A stretch of DNA of 64,000 nt from Deminuibacter soli (GTDB taxonomy: Bacteria; Bacteroidota; Bacteroidia; Chitinophagales; Chitinophagaceae). Where the stretch lies: the NCBI RefSeq assembly GCF_003412455.1, contig NZ_QTJU01000012.1, forward strand, positions 1 through 64,000, written 5' to 3'. Within the stretch, counting starts at the first letter, position 1, and each line of letters starts with the position of its first letter. The notes beneath the pieces were generated by a model that ran no database searches, was not told where the DNA came from, and saw only the letters and a program-made list of their open reading frames with translations. This document shows positions 25,069-35,200 of the stretch, piece by piece. The position numbers and the translations under genes were made by a program.

Positions 25069-26565
25069 TTATTTTCTGCTGTAATTGGGTGCTTCCTTGG
25101 TAATTTCCACGTCGTGGGCATGGCTTTCGCGCATACCTGCATTGGTTATTTTGATAAAGGTTGCCTGCTGTAATGCGGTGATGTCTTTGGCGCCAACCAA
25201 ACCCATACCTGCACGCAGGCCACCGGTAAACTGTGCAACAATTTCGCTCAGGTAACCTTTGTAAGCCACGCGGCCTTCAATTCCTTCGGGTACCATTTTC
25301 TTGGCGTCGGCACCCTCCTGGAAATAACGGTCGCCGCTGCCCTGCGTCATTGCGCCGATGCTGCCCATACCGCGGTATTCCTTGAATTTGCGGCCTTCGT
25401 AGATAATGGTTTCCCCCGGACTTTCTTCTGTTCCTGCAAACACGCTGCCCATCATTACTACCTGTGCACCTGCTGAAAGGGCTTTTACCATATCACCGGT
25501 ATAGCGGATACCGCCATCAGCGATAACAGGAATGCCTTTTGCTTTCAGCGCAGCAGCAGCTTCCATAATAGCGGTGAGCTGCGGAACACCTGCACCTGCC
25601 ACAATACGCGTGGTACAGATAGAACCAGGCCCGATACCCACTTTCACTGCATCGGCACCTGCATCGGCCAGTGCTTTGGCACCTGCTGCGGTTGCAATAT
25701 TGCCTGCAATTACCTGGAGGGATTTGAAATCTTTTTTCAGTGCTTTCAGCGCGTCGATCACGCCTTTGGTATGGCCGTGCGAGCTGTCAAGCGCCACCAC
25801 ATCCACACCTACCTGCTGCAAGGCATACGCCCTGTCTTTCAGGTCTTTTGTAATACCCAGCGCACCACCTACCAGCAAACGGCCATAGGCATCTTTTACT
25901 GCATTGGGGTTATTGCTCAGCTGCAGAATATCGCGGTAGGTGATTAAGCCGATGAGTTTACCCTGTTTGCTTACAACGGGTAGTTTTTCAATTTTATATT
26001 GACGGAGTATCTGCTCCGCTTTTTTCATATCTGTTCCTTCCGGCGCGGTAATAAGATTGTCTTTGGTCATCACCTTGCTGATCTTAATGCGCTGGTCGGT
26101 TTCAAAACGCAGGTCACGGTTGGTAAGTATGCCTACCAGTTTGCCTGCTGCATCGGTAATGGGAATACCGCCAATCCTGTTCTCTTTCATTAAACGCAGT
26201 GCATCACCAATGGTAGCATCAATATGCAGGGTGATGGGATCGAGGATCAGCCCGCTTTCACTTCTTTTTACTTTACGTACCTGGTCGGCCTGTTTTTCGA
26301 CAGACATATTTTTATGCAATATGCCCAGTCCACCTTCGCGTGCAAGCGCAATAGCGAGATTGGCCTCGGTAACCGTATCCATGGCTGCAGAGAGCATGGG
26401 AATGTTGAGGGATATAGACTTGGTTAATTTAGTGCGGAGTTCTACTTCGCGTGGTAAGACCTGACTGTAAGCGGGCATCAACAAAACGTCGTCAAATGTG
26501 AGCCCTTCGCCAAAAAATCTTGATTGATAGGAGTTGTTTCCGGAAGAAGTATTTCTTGTTGCCAT
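25069..26565 (-). CDS. guaB: IMP dehydrogenase
   Basis: A 498-residue enzyme that oxidises IMP to XMP with NAD+, the committed step of GMP synthesis. Seen: the N-terminal barrel block [20 protein letters not shown], two CBS domains around residues 95-215 (regulatory nucleotide binding), [15 protein letters not shown] with catalytic Cys317, and [13 protein letters not shown]. The ATG at 26565 was chosen; a TTG two codons upstream lies within the promoter. The -7 box TATCTTTG ends only 3 bases before this ATG, so the mRNA is probably leaderless. A terminator separates it from the ABC ATPase gene. Confidence 0.98.
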   Translation of the reverse strand: MATRNTSSGNNSYQSRFFGEGLTFDDVLLMPAYSQVLPREVELRTKLTKSISLNIPMLSAAMDTVTEANLAIALAREGGLGILHKNMSVEKQADQVRKVKRSESGLILDPITLHIDATIGDALRLMKENRIGGIPITDAAGKLVGILTNRDLRFETDQRIKISKVMTKDNLITAPEGTDMKKAEQILRQYKIEKLPVVSKQGKLIGLITYRDILQLSNNPNAVKDAYGRLLVGGALGITKDLKDRAYALQQVGVDVVALDSSHGHTKGVIDALKALKKDFKSLQVIAGNIATAAGAKALADAGADAVKVGIGPGSICTTRIVAGAGVPQLTAIMEAAAALKAKGIPVIADGGIRYTGDMVKALSAGAQVVMMGSVFAGTEESPGETIIYEGRKFKEYRGMGSIGAMTQGSGDRYFQEGADAKKMVPEGIEGRVAYKGYLSEIVAQFTGGLRAGMGLVGAKDITALQQATFIKITNAGMRESHAHDVEITKEAPNYSRK

Positions 26566-26568
26566 GTG

Positions 26569-26576
26569 CAAAGATA
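26569..26576 (-). promoter_or_regulatory. -7 box abutting the guaB start
   Basis: TATCTTTG on the minus strand, an exact consensus match whose last base is 3 bases before the guaB ATG. Transcription would then begin at or within the start codon. Confidence 0.65.
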
Positions 26577-26792
26577 GTGTCCTAAACAGATATGAGGCAA
26601 ATTTTAGTTAACGGGCCACCATCAAAATGCATCCTTCAGGCGCTAACAGGCAATGCAGCAAGCGGTTTCAAGTGCCTGTGCAGAAACGCATCTGACACGT
26701 TTATCTAATTTATTGCCACCACACAATCAGCACAAATCTTGATAAATATTTAACGATTTGAATATCGAACAGGGAACAAGATCACTCACCCC

Positions 26793-27908
26793 TCACACCC
26801 CCGCAATCAGCCGGTACCGCTTCCCTGGCATTGATTGTATCATGCCATACAATTCGAGATTAAGCAATGAAGCGGCAACAACCCCGGGCGCCAGGTTACT
26901 TACCGAATGCAGTTCATCAATGTGCAGTTCGTCGTACAGGGTTAATACCTGCAGCAATATTTTTTCATCGGCAGAATAATCAATAAACAGGGGAGTGGCC
27001 GTATTGCGGCGAATCACCCGCTGCGGGGTTTCCCAACCCATGGTTTCTATGAGTTGCTGCGCATTTTTCAGCAGTATGGCTTTGTTTTGTTGTATCAGCT
27101 CATTGCAGCCGCTGCTTTTGGCATCGGTGGTTTTGCCGGGGAAGGCAAATACTTCGCGGTTATAACTGTTGGCAAGCGAGGCGGTAATAATGCTGCCGCC
27201 TTTAAGAGCGGTTTCTACCACAACGGTGGCATCGCACAGGCCGGCTACAATACGGTTGCGTTTGGGAAAATTGTGCTTGTCTGCTCCTACTTCGTGGGTA
27301 AACTCGGTAAGCAGGCCGCCGTTTTGCAGCATATCTTTTGCAAGTGATCTATGCAGTGAGGGGTACAGGGTATGCATGCCATGCGCCAGCACGCCTACTG
27401 TTGGCAGCCCGTGCTGTAATGCAGCCCTGTGGGCAATGGCATCTATGCCGAAGGCCAGCCCGCTTACCACCAGTACATTGTGTTGCGATAAATCGCTGAT
27501 CAGTTGCCCGGTTACTTCGCGGCCATAATCGGTATTGGTGCGCGTGCCTATGATGCTTACCACCTTGGCGGTATTAAGATCGGCGCTGCCGCGGTAAAAC
27601 AAAAGGGTTGGTGCATCGTTGCAATGCAGCAGCCGTTGCGGGTATGCACTGTCGGTAATAAACAGCGGCTGTATTTTATATTTTTCGATGAAGCCGATCT
27701 CTGCTTCGGCCTTTTGAAAAGACTGGAATGATTTGATATTGCCTGCGCGCACCTCACCTATTTGCTCAAGTGCGCCAAGTTCTTTTTTGCGGGCAGTGAA
27801 AATACTCCTGGCATCTCCAAAATATTCAACCAGGGCCCTTGCCTGAACAGTGCCTATTTGTGGCACCTGCAGCAACGCCAGCTGGTATAACAGGTCAGCA
27901 TGTAACAT
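26793..27908 (-). CDS. dprA: DNA processing protein DprA
   Basis: A 371-residue member of the DprA/Smf family, which loads RecA onto incoming single-stranded DNA during natural transformation. Seen: an N-terminal helix-hairpin-helix-like region (QIGTVQARALVEYFGDA), the Rossmann-like core SIIGTRTNTDYGREVTGQ, LVVSGLAFGIDAIAHRAAL and FPKRNRIVAGLCDATVVVE, and a C-terminal winged-helix-like domain (LAPGVVAASLLNLELYG). Length is normal. No other competence gene lies nearby. Upstream and downstream gaps are short and show no strong terminator. Confidence 0.95.
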   Translation of the reverse strand: MLHADLLYQLALLQVPQIGTVQARALVEYFGDARSIFTARKKELGALEQIGEVRAGNIKSFQSFQKAEAEIGFIEKYKIQPLFITDSAYPQRLLHCNDAPTLLFYRGSADLNTAKVVSIIGTRTNTDYGREVTGQLISDLSQHNVLVVSGLAFGIDAIAHRAALQHGLPTVGVLAHGMHTLYPSLHRSLAKDMLQNGGLLTEFTHEVGADKHNFPKRNRIVAGLCDATVVVETALKGGSIITASLANSYNREVFAFPGKTTDAKSSGCNELIQQNKAILLKNAQQLIETMGWETPQRVIRRNTATPLFIDYSADEKILLQVLTLYDELHIDELHSVSNLAPGVVAASLLNLELYGMIQSMPGKRYRLIAGV

Positions 27909-28077
27909 ACGTACGGGAATAAATTGACAAATGGTACGGGCCAGGGAAGAAAACAGCGGCTTTTACAATATCGGATTATTGGAACCTACAATTTACAAAG
28001 TGCATGCCGCAATCACAAGTTTTTTGTAAAAACAAAGAACCCGGTTGTCATAACTTATACCAGCCGGCTGCACCTGT

Positions 28078-29988
28078 TTACAAACCGGTAATGGTAAACG
28101 TTGTGCGCCTGTTCTGCGCTTTGCCTTCTTCGGTGGCATTGCTGGCTACAGGCATAGTTGCACCATAACCTTTCGAGCTGAGGCGCGTAACTGCAATACC
28201 TTTGCTTACCAGGTAATCAACTACCGATTTGGCGCGGTTGGCAGATAATTTCAGGTTGTCTGCTGCATTGCCCGTGTTATCGGTATAACCGCTGATCTGC
28301 ACTTTCAAAGTAGGATTATCACCCAGCAGCTGCACCAGCTTATCCAGTTCAATTGTGCTCACCGGCTCCAGCTGGAATGAGTTGGTGGCAAACTGGATAT
28401 TCCTGAACGTAAGCCCTGCATTGAGCCTGATGGGCTGCAAGGCGATGTCTTTTTTATAGGTGCTGTCAGGCGTTTTGTTGGATAAAATATACAGGTCGCT
28501 GTAAAACAAATATCCTTTGCGGTTCACGGTAAAGGTATAGTCTTTACCGCCCGGCAGTGTTACAAAATAAAAGCCTGTTTCGTCAGTCTGCAGGCGGGTA
28601 AGTGCTTTGCGACTTACATTATCGGTGAGTTCTACGGTACAGGGAATACCTTTATGGGTATCGGCATCGGTTACATAACCCTGCACATATAAGGTGCGTG
28701 CAGGGCGAATATCGGGCCGCAGGTCAAACTTGTACAAATCAAGCTGGCCGCGTGTATCGGCACGGTCACTGGCATAGTAGGCCGTAACACCGTCCGATGC
28801 TACAAACAAGCTGCCTTCGTTTTCAATGGTGTTAATGGGATACCCCAGGTTTTCCGGTTTACCCCAGTTTAAACTGCTGTCTTTGCGCAGTACATACAAA
28901 TCGGTACCGCCATAACCGGGCAGACCGCTGGAGGTATAATACAGTGTCTGGTTATCTGCATGCACAAAGGGAGCCAGTTCATCACCCCTGGTGTTAATGG
29001 TAGGGCCCATGTTTACTGCGGGCGACCATTTCCCGTTGGGCTGGCGGTAGCTTACGTACAAATCATTGCCGCCATAACCACCCGGCCGGTCACTGCTGAA
29101 GTACAGCGCATTTTTATCAGAACTGAGACTGGGACTGCTTTCCCAGTATTCTGTATTGATATTGCCGCCCAGGTTTACCGGTTCACTCCAGCCATTGGGC
29201 GTGTTGTAGGAAATATACAGGTCGAAATTGCCAAAACCCTTATTGCCGAAATTGCCGGCGAAAATCAGCCACTCACCATCCTGTGAAATATTGATAGCGC
29301 CTTTGGAAGGTTCATTGTTAATAGAGCCATTGATCACCGAAGCTTTGGTATAACCTGCAGGTGTTTTCAGGCTCTGCATAAAATCTTCCCTGATGCCCTG
29401 GCCACGGCGTGTAAATACAAACACGCTGTCGTTAATGGTAAAAGAAGGGTAGTATTCAGCCTGCGGCGAATTAATACTGTCGCCCATGTTCACCGGTTGA
29501 AACACATAACCGGTAGCAGGATGTGTTTGCGCATAGTCAATGGCAAACTCATAACAATGCCTGGCACTTCTGCCGCCGCGTACGCTTTTTTCGTTGAGGT
29601 TGGGAATAGATAAAAAGCTATCGGTTGCATGCAGTGCATCTTCGAACCTGCCGAGGCCGGCGAGGTTGATAGAGTAGGGCAGGCAATAGTATTTGAAATA
29701 AGTGCTGTCCAGGCTGCGCGCCTTTTCATAATAGTCAACACTTTTCTGGTATTCTTTCAGTTCCCCGTACACACCTGCCATCGACAGGTAGGGTTCAATA
29801 TAGGCGGGGTCGTATTCAATGGCTTTGCCCAGCAGGGGAATGGCATCTTTCACCAGCCCGTCGCGCAGTTGCAGCATGGCTTTTTCATATGCTTCGAGCG
29901 ATTTCTTGTTTACCGGCTTTTGACCGTTCTGGGCCATGGCGCTTGCAGCGCAGAACAAAATACTAACTGCTAAGAATATGTTTTTCAT
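28078..29988 (-). CDS. OmpA-family envelope protein with TPR, PD40 and OmpA domains (PorE-like architecture)
   Basis: A 636-residue exported protein. Order: signal peptide (MKNIFLAVSILFCAASAMAQ), TPR-like helices at ~25-130 (LEAYEKAMLQLRDG, YIEPYLSMAGVYGELKEYQ), a beta-propeller of PD40-type repeats at ~170-410 (repeated LYFSSDRPGGYGGNDLY-like blocks), a carboxypeptidase-regulatory-like domain at ~420-500, and a C-terminal OmpA domain (VQISGYTDNTGNAADNLKLS) that should bind peptidoglycan. This combination is that of PorE of the type IX secretion system, but Bacteroidota have several such paralogues, so a secretion role is only possible. It lies 53 bases after queE on the same strand. Confidence 0.9.
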   Translation of the reverse strand: MKNIFLAVSILFCAASAMAQNGQKPVNKKSLEAYEKAMLQLRDGLVKDAIPLLGKAIEYDPAYIEPYLSMAGVYGELKEYQKSVDYYEKARSLDSTYFKYYCLPYSINLAGLGRFEDALHATDSFLSIPNLNEKSVRGGRSARHCYEFAIDYAQTHPATGYVFQPVNMGDSINSPQAEYYPSFTINDSVFVFTRRGQGIREDFMQSLKTPAGYTKASVINGSINNEPSKGAINISQDGEWLIFAGNFGNKGFGNFDLYISYNTPNGWSEPVNLGGNINTEYWESSPSLSSDKNALYFSSDRPGGYGGNDLYVSYRQPNGKWSPAVNMGPTINTRGDELAPFVHADNQTLYYTSSGLPGYGGTDLYVLRKDSSLNWGKPENLGYPINTIENEGSLFVASDGVTAYYASDRADTRGQLDLYKFDLRPDIRPARTLYVQGYVTDADTHKGIPCTVELTDNVSRKALTRLQTDETGFYFVTLPGGKDYTFTVNRKGYLFYSDLYILSNKTPDSTYKKDIALQPIRLNAGLTFRNIQFATNSFQLEPVSTIELDKLVQLLGDNPTLKVQISGYTDNTGNAADNLKLSANRAKSVVDYLVSKGIAVTRLSSKGYGATMPVASNATEEGKAQNRRTTFTITGL

Positions 29989-30041
29989 AATGCCATTTCG
30001 TTTGAAATACGCCGCTGCATAGCCAGCGCAAAAAACTGCCG

Positions 30042-30662
30042 TTAAGGTACGTTGATGTATTTGTGCACCTGCAGGCTCAGTTCCCATTTCGGGTTGGCCT
30101 TAATATAGTCGATGATCAGCGGGGTCATCTGGGCCGATTTGTCCCATTCAGGCTGCAAATACAGCTTGCACGAGGGCGATACCTGTGCAGCATACTGCTC
30201 GGCCCATTCAAAATCGCTTTTATTGAAGATGATCACTTTCAGTTCATTGGCGCGGGGCAGTATACCGGGTAGTGGCGCCTTGAATTTTTTGGGAGAAAGG
30301 CAAATCCAGTCCCAGCTACCGCTCAGTTCGCTGGAGCCGGAAGTTTCGATATTGGTTTCAAAGCCGGCTTCCTGCAAGGCGCCTGTTAAGGCATCAAGCT
30401 GGTGCATCAGGGGTTCGCCGCCGGTAATTACGGCCAGCCTGCCCGGGAAAGCCGAGGCTTCCTGCACCAGGGTATCAATGGTCATTTGAGGGTGTTTGGA
30501 TGCATCCCAGCTCTCTTTCACATCGCACCAGAAACAGCCCACATCGCAGCCACCCAGCCTGATAAAATAGGCAGCCCTTCCCTGGTGAAACCCTTCACCC
30601 TGGATGGTGTAAAAAGATTCCATCACCGGGAGCGTGCCTGTTTGTTCCTTCATTAATAACAT
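30042..30662 (-). CDS. queE: 7-carboxy-7-deazaguanine synthase
   Basis: A 206-residue radical SAM enzyme that converts 6-carboxytetrahydropterin to 7-carboxy-7-deazaguanine on the way to queuosine. Seen: the N-terminal ESFYTIQGEGFHQGRAAYFI, the iron-sulphur cysteines Cys39, Cys43 and Cys46 in a C-x3-C-x2-C arrangement (GGCDVGCFWC), and the SAM-binding VITGGEPLMH. The ATG at 30662 was chosen because it lies 4 bases after a consensus -7 box, as in guaB and folD; the ATG at 30653 is the alternative. Other queuosine genes are not in the window. The OmpA-family gene follows. Confidence 0.93.
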   Translation of the reverse strand: MLLMKEQTGTLPVMESFYTIQGEGFHQGRAAYFIRLGGCDVGCFWCDVKESWDASKHPQMTIDTLVQEASAFPGRLAVITGGEPLMHQLDALTGALQEAGFETNIETSGSSELSGSWDWICLSPKKFKAPLPGILPRANELKVIIFNKSDFEWAEQYAAQVSPSCKLYLQPEWDKSAQMTPLIIDYIKANPKWELSLQVHKYINVP

Positions 30663-30666
30663 CGTG

Positions 30667-30674
30667 CAAAGGTA
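30667..30674 (-). promoter_or_regulatory. -7 box abutting the queE start
   Basis: TACCTTTG on the minus strand, an exact TAnnTTTG match, ending 4 bases before the ATG at 30662. This is the same spacing as at folD and suggests a leaderless mRNA. Confidence 0.6.
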
Positions 30675-30747
30675 ATGGAAAAACCCGCGAGGCCACGGTA
30701 TAGTAAAGGTATAACGGGGGGGAGCCAGGCATAGGGTGGCAGAATGC

Positions 30748-30783
30748 AAAAAATGCCTGCCTACTGTTAACAGCACGCAGGCA
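30748..30783 (-). terminator. Intrinsic terminator of folD
   Basis: Outer arms TGCCTGC/GCAGGCA (30754-30760 and 30777-30783) with an inner CTG-TTAA-CAG. On the minus strand six T follow. It begins 33 bases past the folD stop. Confidence 0.85.
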
Positions 30784-30816
30784 ATGGGGTATTTAAAAAA
30801 AGAGGTAAACCGGGGT

Positions 30817-31698
30817 TTACAGCCCTGTTCTTCTTTTATAGGCGGCCAGTGTATTCTTCAGCAAACCGGCAATAGTCATCAAACCAACGCCACCGGGAAC
30901 GGGCGTAATGGCCTGGGTTTTAGGCGCAACCTCGGCGTAGGCTACGTCGCCTTTAATGCGGTAACCTTTTTTGGCAGTAGGGTCGTCTACACGGGTAATA
31001 CCCACGTCAATTACCACGGCGCCTTCTTTCACCATATCCGCTTTTACAAATTCGGCGCGGCCAAGGGCAGCTACAATAATATCTGCTTCGCGGCATACAG
31101 CTGCAAGGTCAGGCGTTTGTGAGTGACATAAAGTAACGGTGCAGTTGCCATAAGGCAGGTTGCTGCTGAGCAAAACACTCATGGGGCGGCCAACAATATT
31201 GCTGCGGCCAATTACCACGGCATGTTTACCCTTGGTAGTAATGTTAAAATGCTCCAGCATCAGCATAATGCCGTACGGGGTAGCCGGGATAAACGTGTCA
31301 AGTCCCTGCACCAGTTTACCAACGCTAACCGGGTGAAAACCATCCACATCTTTCGTTGGGTTGATGGCTTCAATCACCTTTTGTTCGCTGATTTGTTTGG
31401 GCAGCGGCAGCTGAACCAGGATGCCGTCGATGTTGTCGTCGTCATTCAGCTGGCGGATGGTATCGAGCAGTTCGCCCTCAGAAGCGGTAGCGTCCAGGCG
31501 TATGAGGGTAGATTCGAACCCGATTTCTGCACATTGTTTTACTTTACTGGCTACGTATGTTTCACTTGCACCATTGTTGCCTACCAGCACTGCTGCGAGG
31601 TGGGGAGCCCGTTTGCCCTGGACCAGCAGTTGCTGAACTTCCTGTTGCAATACATTTTTTACCGATTCTGCGGCAATTTTTCCGTCTAGTATTAACAT
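30817..31698 (-). CDS. folD: Methylenetetrahydrofolate dehydrogenase / cyclohydrolase
   Basis: A 293-residue bifunctional FolD, interconverting 5,10-methylene-, methenyl- and 10-formyl-tetrahydrofolate. Seen: the active-site region SETYVASKVKQCAEIGFES with its conserved Tyr and Lys, the DGILVQLPLPKQI block, the KDVDGFHPVSVG motif, the NADP-binding IGRSNIVGRPMSVLL, and the C-terminal PVPGGVGLMTIAGLL. Length is standard. The -7 box TATTTTTG ends 4 bases before the ATG, so the mRNA is probably leaderless. A terminator follows. Confidence 0.98.
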   Translation of the reverse strand: MLILDGKIAAESVKNVLQQEVQQLLVQGKRAPHLAAVLVGNNGASETYVASKVKQCAEIGFESTLIRLDATASEGELLDTIRQLNDDDNIDGILVQLPLPKQISEQKVIEAINPTKDVDGFHPVSVGKLVQGLDTFIPATPYGIMLMLEHFNITTKGKHAVVIGRSNIVGRPMSVLLSSNLPYGNCTVTLCHSQTPDLAAVCREADIIVAALGRAEFVKADMVKEGAVVIDVGITRVDDPTAKKGYRIKGDVAYAEVAPKTQAITPVPGGVGLMTIAGLLKNTLAAYKRRTGL

Positions 31699-31702
31699 GC
31701 TG

Positions 31703-31710
31703 CAAAAATA
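31703..31710 (-). promoter_or_regulatory. -7 box abutting the folD start
   Basis: TATTTTTG on the minus strand, an exact consensus match, ending 4 bases before the folD ATG. Confidence 0.65.
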
Positions 31711-32286
31711 TTAAGCAGTAGCCGAAGTGCCTATTTTTTTCCTTGCACCCTGAAAAAGCTGACAAATGTTAGTGATTAACGTTTTATTAACTTAGCTTTA
31801 ACATAATTAACATTTATTTCAATGTCTACTACGTTTAGAACGTCATGTGCAGTCAACAATTGAAATGGGTAAACGTCCATTTTGTCCTACTGCCCCTGTT
31901 TACGTTTGCGTAACCATCTCTTCAGCTTTTTAAACCCGCTGTGTTTGGCAACAACCTGATGTACGTGATGAACAATTGAGGCAATGAATGTCTTTTAATG
32001 GTTTGGTGTACAGGAATTGTTTGTATTAGCTGCTGTTACAGCAGCCCGGTATTGAAAAATAGTACCCGGTGTTTTCGACTTAGGCATTTTCTACTGTTTT
32101 TGTTTTGTTTTAACGCTTTGCGTTACAACTAACTGCTTATGTCTTTCACACAGGGACCTGCCCCGGCATTGATAGCCTCCTGATTTTATTCCTATTAACA
32201 CATGAGAAAAACCTTCTGAAAAGAGGGCAGGCAGTGTATTGCCTGGAAATCATCAATTGTGTCACCAATTCAAAAACCATAATTTC
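31711..32286 (+). other. Non-coding leader before the first SusC gene
   Basis: About 575 bases without a convincing gene. An AT-rich part at 31770-31815 has four TTAAC units at 31776, 31787, 31798 and 31807. Further on are a hairpin TAACGC/GCGTTA (32111-32125) and another CAGGCA/TGCCTG (32228-32245), the latter 41 bases before the SusC ATG. A long 5' untranslated region is likely. I cannot place the promoter with certainty. Confidence 0.5.
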
Positions 32287-35200
32287 ATGAGAAAATTGTT
32301 GCTTATTTTCCCGGTTCTGTTATGGTGCATCATAACAGCCACCGGGCAAACCGGTACAGTTACAGGTAAAGTGCAGGACAAAACCGGCAAGCCGGTTGAA
32401 GGCGCTTCTGTACAGGTAAAAGGTACATCGAAAGGTACTACCACTACCGAAAGTGGTACATTTTTCATTAATGCCAAAGTGGGCGATGTATTGCTGATTA
32501 CCGGTGTAAACTATCACGCACAACAGGTACGTATCTCCAACCTTTCTTCATCCATTGATGTTTCACTCGATTCCGTTGCCAATGTAATGCAGGAAGTGGT
32601 GGTAACTGCCCTGGGCCAAAGCAGGAGCAAGGCCAAACTGGGGTACACTGCCACTACCGTTACATCCGACGTGCTGAACAGAGACGCGCCGGTAAACCTG
32701 CTCGATGGGGTACAGGGCAGAATTGCAGGTGCCAACATCTCCAACGTAGGTGGCCCCGGTACTTCTACCAAGGTGGTGCTCAGGGGCTATAGTGTAATTG
32801 GCGGAGGCAGCAGCAACCAGCCGCTCTACGTAATTGACGGTGTGCCGTTAAGTGATGCTTCGCCTTCAGCCCAAACAAACGGAACCAGCAATACCGACTT
32901 TGGTAATGGTATGACCAACATTAACCCCAATGATATAGAAAGCATCACCGTGCTCAAAGGCACAGCTGCTGCTTCACTGTACGGTTCTACTGCCAAAAAT
33001 GGCGCTATCATGATCACCACCAAAAGAGGTAAGGCCGGCAAGCTGCGGGTAGATTACAGCGGTGGCTATAACTTAAGTAAAGTAGGGAAGCTGCCCGAAA
33101 TGCAGAATGAATTTGGACAGGGATGGGGCGGCCAGTTTATCCTGTCTGAAAATGGCAGCTGGGGACCAAGACTGGATGGTAAAATGCGCCCCTGGGGTGC
33201 TACCGTTGATAATTCACAGCTCATTAAACCGTTCTCTTTTGTCAAAAATAATATCCGCGATTTTTACAATACCGGTACTGAGCTCACCAACAGCATCGCC
33301 TTATCCGGTGGTACAGATATCAACCGCTTTTACTTCTCTTATGGTAACGTGTTCAGCGATGGCGTGCTGCCTACCAAAGCCGATTACCTTGAAAGGCACA
33401 CGTTCGCTTTAAGAACCAACAGCAACTACGGTAAATTCTCTATCAATACTTCTTTCAACTACATCAACCGTAAACAGAACGCACCGTTTACAGGCCAGGG
33501 CGGCAGCGATGGTCAGTCAACATTTGAAGCCTTGCTGCAAATACCCGTTGATATACCAATCAAAGATTTCTCCGCCTACAACAACAAGTTCTTTAACGTA
33601 GACAACTACTTTACCCCCTACGCCGAAAACCCCTATTACCCGCTGAATGAAAACGGTAACGTTCAAAAATTAGATCGCTTTTTCGGTAGCCTCGACATGA
33701 ATTACAAATTCACCGATTACCTGAGCCTGCAATACAGGCTGGGTGGTGACTTTACCAATGCCCGCACACTGGGCTTTAAACAACCCAATAAACCATCGCC
33801 AGACAGCTGGAATGATGGTAACAACGTAGAAAGCGCCACAAGAAAAGAAGACTTCGGTTCAGTATCGCAGGCTTCCGATTACTATGGTATCATTAACATG
33901 GACCTGATCCTGAAATACAACCAGGACCTGAACAAAGACCTGAACCTGGAAGTGATCGGCGGTGCCAACTACTACCAGAGCAATCAGCGCAATGAATTTG
34001 CACAGGTTACCAACCTGGTAATACCAGGGTTCTTTAACTTGTCAAACAGCAAACTGCCACCCGTTGTTTCTGATTTCAACAGCCTCAGAAGACGTGTTGG
34101 CTTGTACGCACAGGCAACACTGGGTTACAAAAACCAGTTGTTCCTGTCTGGTAACGTCCGCAACGACTGGTCTTCTACATTGCCCATCAATAAAAATTCT
34201 ATCTTCTATCCGGGTGGAAACCTCGCATGGGTAGCTTCACAAACATTCGACATGACGCATAGCCCTGTATCTTTCCTGAAGTTCAGGGTGGGTTATGGTA
34301 AAACAGGTTCTGATGCTGAACCATACCAGGTGTACCCTGTGTTAACTGCCGGAACACCTACAGCACCGCTGGTAGGTTTGCCGTTTGGTTCCATCACTTC
34401 ACCGTTTAATGGTGTATCTGCATTCAGAATTGCCAATACTATTGGTAACCCTGCATTGAAACCGGTTATTACCAAAGAACTGGAAGCAGGCCTGGAAGCA
34501 CGCCTCTTTAAAAACAGGATTGGTATTGATGCGACTTACTACAACAAACGCACAGATGGTCAGATTCTCGTAGTGCCTATTGCTCCGGGATCTGGTTATA
34601 CAGGCCTGGTGCAGAATCTTGGTTTAATTACCAATAAAGGCGTTGAGCTGGCATTGGATGTGAAACCGGTTGTAAGCAAAAACTTTAACTGGTCAATGAC
34701 CTATACCTACACCAAAAACTGGAATAAGGTAAATAACCTCAATGGTGGTCCTTCCAATGTAATTCTCAATACAGCCTACGATGCTGAAATACGTGCCGTA
34801 CCCGGTCAGCCGGTTGCTGAAATGTACGCACTTGTGCCTGCCACCACACCAGATGGTAAAATCATTGTAGACAGCAAAGGCTTGCCAACAGCGGCGCAGC
34901 AAAAGGGCGATTTCGGTAGCACACAGTACAACTACATGATGGGTTTGGTAAACACCTTCAGCTACAAAAACTGGACACTGAATGCCTCGCTCGATTTCAG
35001 GTTTGGCGGTGTAATGTACAGTGGTACTTCCGATCTGTTATTGTTTGTGGGTAACGGCAGGTTAACCACATTTAACGATCGTAATGCCTTTGTAGTACCC
35101 AATTCAGTACAGGTTACCGGAACAGATGCCAGTGGTAAAGATGTATATGCTACCAACAGCACAGCCATTACATCGGATAATTTCTACTCTTATTTTTATC

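Noticed and set aside
26741-26756. ATAAATATTTAAC resembling half of the MarR palindrome
   Set aside because: Only a partial match to one half site, with no second arm and no fitting gene start; AT-rich chance similarity.
32239-32286. A longer start for the first SusC gene
   Set aside because: The added residues precede a good signal peptide and have no family support.
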